In this document: positions 58,317 to 64,000 of the stretch, piece after piece | Numbering within the stretch: position 1 is the first letter of the stretch | Layout of the letters: each line of letters opens with the position of its first letter | NCBI GenBank assembly: GCA_037178675.1 | Contig: JAYMGJ010000542.1 | Coordinates: 31,996-95,995 of the forward strand | Source: Scleroderma bovista | Taxonomy: Eukaryota; Basidiomycota; Agaricomycetes; Boletales; Sclerodermataceae | Direction: 5' to 3' | Length of the DNA stretch: 64,000 bases | Position numbers and translations under genes: made by a program | The notes under the pieces: model-generated | Seen by the model: the letters and a program-made list of their open reading frames with translations, nothing else | The model's database searches: none | Told to the model about the DNA's origin: nothing

Positions 58317-60399
58317 GTGAGCCTAGGTACACCTTGTAATACTGATGGTCAAAATCTACCATCTGATACTACTAGTGTCCCAAGTTCAACTGCTGATCAG
58401 ACAGATGGATCTTGGCACCCATTTCAAAGTCGTGCTCAATTTGAGCTTGCAGACTTCTTATATTGTCGTGACCAAATGCCTGGTGGTCGAATTGATGAAT
58501 TGATGGATGTACTGGCAGCCCTGGATGAAAGGGGAACCCCACCATTTGCCAACCATAAAGAGCTATATGGCTTGATTGATGATATTTCCCCTGGAGAGAA
58601 ATGGGAATGCATTTTAATACAGCATGCTGATGTGGAAAGCTTTGAAGATGGAGATTTCAATGTACCAACCTGGAAACGAGGAACTTATGATATATGGATT
58701 CGGGATCCAAAGGCTTTGGTTCAGAAGCAACTATCAAATCCAGAGATAAAGGACTTTATTGACTATGCTCCTCGTCAAGTGTTTGGTCATAATCATCAGC
58801 GTGTTTGGTCAGATTTCATGACTGGAAACTGGGCATGGGAACAGTGTGTAAGGATTTGTGATTTGCTGATATTATTTTTACTGACTTCAATTTTACTAGA
58901 ATGAACTTTCAAAAGACCCAGAAAATCATGGTGCAATGTTTGTGCCTATTATTCTAGGAAGTGACAAAACCACTGTCTCAGTTGCAACTGGCAATAATGA
59001 GTATTGGCCAATCTACATTAGTACTGGTAATGTGCATAATTGTGCATGCCATGGCCATGGTCAAGCTGTGAGCCTATTAGGATTTCTTTCTATACCCAAA
59101 AGTAAGTAAGCTCTCTTCTAAAATTTAAAATTTATTTAATATGAGCAATGATAGCAGATTGAGAATTTGAATCAGATGCAGAATTTCACACTTTTCATTG
59201 TCATTTGTTCCATTCCTCATTGACTGCTGCACTTGAAACTATGTGCCCAGCAATGTTGAAACCAGAAGTAACACTATGTGCTGATGGGCATTATTGAAGG
59301 GCTATCTATGGTATTGGTCCATATATTGCTGATTATCCAGAGCAAGCCTTGTTGGCTTGTATTGTTCAAGGATGGTGTCCAAAGTGGGTAATGCATCTAA
59401 ACTATTTACATTGTAGTTCAACAAATATTGTTTTAGATGCACTACACATCATACAGATTTGGATAGCAAAGAGAATGCTTGTCCACATCATCAGAAACAC
59501 ACTAGACTCCTGATGGAGAAGTTTCGATCACAAGTGCTTTGGAAAGAGTATGGGGTAATTGATGATATTTTGGTAAGCCTTTGAGTAATTGTCAGGATAC
59601 TACCATTTATTTAACTATAAATTAGCCATTTACAGCTGCCTTTCCTAGAGCAGATATACATCAGTTAATTGCCCCAGATATTCTTCATCAAATTATCAAG
59701 GGGACATTCAAAGATCATTTAGTATCTTGGGTAGAGAAGTATATTGAATGGGCATATCAAGAAAATGCATCTGCTGTTCTGGCTAATATTGATCGCTGGT
59801 AAGAATCTACACCCTAGTAACAATGTTAGGATAATACTTAATAAATAATAATTCTAGTATTGCTGCTGCTCCACCCTTTCCAGGTCTCAGACACTTCCCT
59901 CAAGGTCATGGATTTAAACAGTGGACTGGAAATGACTCACAGGCTCTTATGAAAGTGAGATTAAAAACCTTTTGTTCTATTATTTTTCATTTTTGTATTA
60001 TAGGTATTTCTTCCTGCCATTGTCCATTATGTACCCAATCAAATGGTACAATCCATTGCAGCATTCTTGGATTTTTGCTACATTGTGCACCAATCCACTT
60101 TGGATGAGGCTGATTTGGAAGCAATGGAAAATGCTCTCAAATGCTTTGAAACTGAGCATACTATCTTTGACAAAGTTCAAGTTTGTCCTGATGGTATATC
60201 CATTCCTCGCATTCATGCTCTTCAACACTATCAGGAAATGGTGCAGCAGTTTGGGGCACCTAATGGTCTTTGCTCATCAATTACTGAGTCCAAACACATT
60301 CAAGCTGTTAAGAAGCCTTGGAGAAGGTCAAACCATTATCAAGCTCTGGGTCAAATGCTGGTCACAAATCAGCGACTTGACAACATAGCCTACTTTTGA
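58317..60399 (+). pseudogene. Plavaka-type transposase, right-arm copy, with premature stop
   Basis: Exons correspond one to one with the left copy (14090-16172), including FQSRAQFELADFLY, NWAWEQC, SDKTTVSVATGNNEYWP and GLCSSITESKHIQAV. At 59295-59297 the codon is TGA where the left arm has CGA (Arg), truncating the protein within ADGHYRRAIYG. At 60184-60186 TGT (Cys) replaces CGT (Arg). This copy is therefore probably non-autonomous. Confidence 0.82.
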
Positions 60400-60739
60400 G
60401 CTAGGCAGTATGCCAAAGGTAAGCATTAAATAATATGTCCACTAGTAGTACAGTACAATGATTACTAATAAATGTGTAATAGGGCTGCTTGAAACTCCAT
60501 TGGTTCCAGCAGGTATTGAAGCTGAAGCTTTGGATTCTCTTGATTTTTGTGAAGAAGCTGGCTTTTGAGATGACACAACCTTGGATGAAGTTCAAGACTC
60601 TGGCAGTCCAACATTAGAGACCTGTCAAGTCTGGGTCTACTCCGGTAGGGGGTCCGGTCAAGTCTGGACGAAAGTGGACAAGAGGGGAGATCAGGGATTT
60701 GGGCAGAGGTTAGCCCAGGCTGGAGTTGCGACCGTTTGG

Positions 60740-61241
60740 ATTCAATGACAAGGACGGCGAGCATTGACCCCTTGCGTAGGTTCCAGTCAGACGGAGACAG
60801 ACAGGGGAACAGGAGTAGTGACTTAGATGATTTCAGACTGAGGTGTACAAGGTAAACTAGAGGGTACTTATACTAAGTAGAAACTAGGGTCGAGTACATA
60901 CAGTGACAAGTAAACAACCTAATAGCGGACAAGGGATGACCAGAGTTAGGACTAGGTCAGGTCTGGTGAAAATAAAGTCAGGTCTGGGTAAAATAAATCA
61001 GGTCCGGTGAAAATGCTACAAGGTCTAGGATATATCGAGTTCATGGAGAACTCACGTCAAGGCAGGGCAGACGGCAAAGTGTAGTAAGAGTGAATGGGGT
61101 ATAGACCAAGGGTCGTACTTAACGGAAGGTTATCTGCACATCCATGACTGGAGCAAGTGACGAGTGACTGGAGTTGGGGTAGAGAGCTGCAATGTGACCA
61201 GAGTGACCGGATAAGACCCGGAGTTGGACATGGTCGTAACA
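60740..61241. mobile_element. LTR-like stretch, right-arm copy
   Basis: This is the mirror of 13249-13750. Here the minus-strand start reads TGTTACGACC, where the left arm has TGTTATGACC, so the two differ at a CpG. The same uncertainty applies about whether it is an LTR. Confidence 0.28.
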
Positions 61242-61402
61242 GTATCCCCCTTTTAGGGCCGAACCCATAAGGCCCCAATGAGGCTGATGTGTGGTTGCCT
61301 AAGACAATGCGGAGTCCAGAGTGGTTGTCTGAGTACGAATCTTGGATCTATAAAGATCAGACGGTTTTTTGCTCTTGCCCCAGTTTCCTGCCTTCTAACA
61401 AC

Positions 61403-62553
61403 ATGTCTGCACCTGCCAAGTCCATCACCCCTGCTGCCCCTACTGCTGAGTCCAAAGACTGGACAAAAGCGTCGACACTGGAGCTTCAGTCTGTTGAAGT
61501 CGCACGTGCACCCGGTGTAAACCGTCGACGAAGTGCGCACAAGACTGCGACCCATATTAGTGTAGACTTAGTAATAGTCCTCTTTAGAGTAGATGTTACA
61601 TGTCACATGTCACACGTCACAGTCACACATCACACTATTTGTTGTATATAAACAACGTTCATCGCTTATATAATAGAACAGCTCTTGACCAGCTACCACT
61701 ACCATCTCTGGTTGTGCACTCCACCCAACAGGTGAGTTGGAGTAGCAGTTCCTCTACATATATAGGTATTGCTTCAACACAGTCCGGTAGTGAAGACGAG
61801 TTGGACATTCTCAACGCCAAAGCGAAGGAGCATCGTTGACACAAGCAAGTGAAGAGGGAGGAAAAGCAGCATAGGGAAGAGGTGGAAAGACGAGCACATG
61901 AAGAGGTGGAGGCAAAGGCTTGAGAGGAGGCAGAGCAAGCAAAGGCGGAGGCAGAGCGTAAAGCGAGGAAGGAGGCAGAGCGCAAGGCACACAAGCAAGC
62001 AGCAGAGGTGCAATGGAGGGCTGCAGAGGTTGCAGCGAGGCAGAGAGCAATGGCGCAGGAGGCATCAAAGAAGAGGACAAGGGAGGAACTGGAGACAAGT
62101 CTGGTGGGAAAGGTCCGGTACATTTTTTATTCCTTCTCTTGTATTCACCACTGACTTCTACACAGATGTGTGCATTGTGTGAAGCACTGCGCGGTGTGTG
62201 AGCACAACCTGGAGAAGCCCAAGCAGCAGGCATGTATGAAGTGCGCCAGGTTGAAGGAGAAGTGTGAGTGGCCAGAGGTGGGGGAGTCCAGTCTGGTAGT
62301 GGACAAGGGAAAGGGCAAGGTGAAAGAGCAGGGAGTGACGACATTACCATGAGGCAGTGAGAAATGGAAGAAGAAGACAGTGAAGGTCATCATCAACAAT
62401 GACAAGATCATGGAGGTGGCGGGTCCATCTGGTTTGAGGTCCGGTTTTAACACCAGACATTTCCTGGAGAAGATGGACAGGTTGACAGCCACGGTGGAGG
62501 CAATGACCAGTCAGATCGCCCAGATTGTGGATTCCACATGGTCTGTATCATGA
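61403..62553 (+). pseudogene. Coiled-coil/CxxC protein gene, right-arm copy, two internal stops
   Basis: This is the mirror of 11933-13086, from MSAPAKSITPAAPTAESKDW to a stop at 62551-62553. It shares the TGA in the coiled coil (61921-61923) and has a further TGA at 61837-61839 where the left copy has CGA. The Cys cluster (CVHCVKHCAVCEHN then CMKCARLKEKCEW) is retained. Confidence 0.55.
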
Positions 62554-62639
62554 TCCAACGACTGCCTGAGCACTGGCCTCGAGACCTTTCTCGAGGAGTG
62601 CTGTTTCTTCACATATAGTTCAGTCAAAAGCACTCGCAA

Positions 62640-63265
62640 AAGTGGGTCATCGGACATGTACATTTGCCTGTAAAGGTGGGACTAGCCAACGCCGGCTGAT
62701 GCTCGCAAAACTGGGCCAGGCCAATGTTTTCTATTATTGCAAATCTGGTACAGGCCTGAGGGACATTAATCACTGCAAAACTGGGATGGGCTGATGTTTG
62801 ATAAAAATTGCAGAACTGGGACTGGTGGGAGCATTGTAAAACTGGGTCAGGCCTGTTGAACAAAAAAATTGACAAGTGTTGCAAAGCTGGGACTGGCCAA
62901 TGTTGTAGATACATTGCAAAACTGGGTCAGGCCTGTTGAGAAAAAAGTTGTCAATTACTGCAAAACTGGGTCAGGCTGACATGGCAGAATTGGGTCAGGT
63001 CTTTTGAGGAAAAAATTGTCAAGCATTGCAAAACTGGGTCAGGCTGACATTGTATATACATTGCAGAACTGGATCAGGCCTGTTGAGAAAAAAAGTTGTC
63101 AAGCATTGCAAAACTGAGTCAGGCTGACATTGCAGAACTGGGTCAGGCCTGTTGAGAAAAAAAGTTGTCAAGTACTGCAAAACTGGGTCAGGCCTGTTGA
63201 GCAAAAAAGTTGTCAACCATTGCAAAACTGGGTCAGACCCAAAATTGATACACATTGCAGAATTA
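62640..63265. repeat. Tandem array B, right-arm copy
   Basis: This is the reverse complement of 11160-11840. Units read CATTGCAAAACTGGGTCAGGC on the plus strand. Spacing and order of units match the left arm except for small indels (for example around 63035-63130). Confidence 0.86.
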
Positions 63266-63269
63266 AATT

Positions 63270-64000
63270 ACTGTGCTGACCACCAAAAATGTGGACCATT
63301 GATTAGGCAATATTGTGTACTGTTGGTGTGATAGTGTTGACTACCAAAGATGTGCAGCTTGGATTATCTAATGTTGTGTTCTATTGGTGTGGTAGTGCTG
63401 ATTACCAAAAATGCGGACTATTGATTAGCCAATGTTGTGTAGTGTTGTTGTTGTAGTGTACTACCAAAAATGTGTAGTATTGATTACCTAATGTTGGGTA
63501 CTCTTGGTGGGGTAGTGCTGATTACAAAAAATGCAGACTATTGATTGGCCAATGTTGTGTAGTGTTGTTGTTGTAGTGTACTACCAAAAATGTGTAGTAT
63601 TGATTACCTAATGTTGGGTACTCTTGGTGTGGTAGTGCTGATTACCAAAAATGCGGACTATTGATCAACCAATATTGTGTGGTGTTGTTGTAGTGTACTA
63701 CCAAAAATGTGTAGTACTGATTACCTAATGTTGTGTAGTGTTGATGTGATAGTGTTCATTACCAAAAATGCGGACTGTTGATTAGCCATTATTGTGTAGT
63801 ATTGTTGTAGTGCACCACCCAAAATCTGTAGTGTTGATTACCCAATGTTGTGTAGTGTTGATTACCAAAAGTGCGGACTTCTGATTAGCCATTATTGTTT
63901 AGTGTTGATTACCAAAAATGCGGACTATTGATTAGGAAATGTAGTGTAGTGTTTGTGTATTGGAGTTGATTACCAACATTGTGTAATTTTCATTAATTAA
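63270..64000. repeat. Tandem array A, right-arm copy
   Basis: This is the reverse complement of 10418-11150. CCAAAAATGCGGACTATTGA and CCAATGTTGTGTAGTGTTG blocks alternate up to the window end. Confidence 0.84.

Larger units (their letters stand above)
52206..64000. repeat. Right arm of giant inverted repeat (continues past the window)
   Basis: This is the reverse complement of 10418-22348 with the same genes and arrays. The junction with single-copy DNA is at 52206, where CTGCTGATGGCAT begins the match. The window end at 64000 still matches position 10418, so the true outer end is not visible. The satellite here is shorter than in the left arm, which accounts for most of the 136-base length difference. 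Confidence 0.95.

Noticed and set aside
10418..64000. The window as a Starship-like giant element with the recombinase as captain
   Set aside because: The recombinase at 47-2459 is Crypton-type and decayed, lies outside the inverted repeat, and the interior holds essential host genes. Nothing marks element ends.

Overview
The window looks like a transposon-rich stretch of an agaricomycete (Basidiomycota) nuclear genome. The evidence is many short GT-AG introns inside genes, a Plavaka-type transposase, a Crypton-type tyrosine recombinase, a NACHT-WD40 NLR with near-identical WD40 repeats, an F-box gene and a DUF6533-like seven-transmembrane gene. No bacterial-type operons, rRNA or CRISPR arrays are present.

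Layout. (1) 1-8,480, all on the minus strand, is a graveyard of decayed genes: a Crypton tyrosine recombinase pseudogene, a FEN1/XPG (GEN1/Yen1-like) nuclease pseudogene, and a C-terminal fragment of the spliceosomal gene PRP8 that is itself interrupted by a cyclin gene fragment. (2) 8,480-10,417 is non-coding and holds a 114-bp-arm hairpin. (3) 10,418-22,348 is the left arm of a giant inverted repeat. Its right arm is 52,206-64,000 and runs off the window. Each arm holds two tandem arrays, a Cys-rich/coiled-coil gene, an LTR-like stretch, a Plavaka transposase, a multi-exon unknown gene, a TGGTCTGG-type satellite and a cyclin fragment. (4) 22,349-52,205 is the single-copy interior: an NLR gene, a WDR5-like pseudogene, squalene synthase (ERG9), a small divergent gene, a 7TM gene, a putative lipid-anchored protein, an F-box gene, and an FAD oxidoreductase whose 5' end is cut off by a satellite. 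After that come about 11 kb of satellites, a foldback structure and minisatellites, and finally a Cys-rich/coiled-coil gene at 49-51 kb.

How it fits together. The 28-40 kb block is an ordinary host gene island with an essential sterol gene and an NLR, bracketed by transposon material. Three themes recur. The first is the near-identical 12-kb inverted arms, whose differences are largely transitions at CpG sites. The second is a satellite family of TGGTCTG(A/G)C-like units with a conserved tail; it occurs at three independent loci and ends two genes prematurely. The third is captured, intron-containing fragments of housekeeping genes (PRP8, cyclin, WDR5-like). All identifications come from reading the translated sequence and recalling family signatures; no database search was possible.
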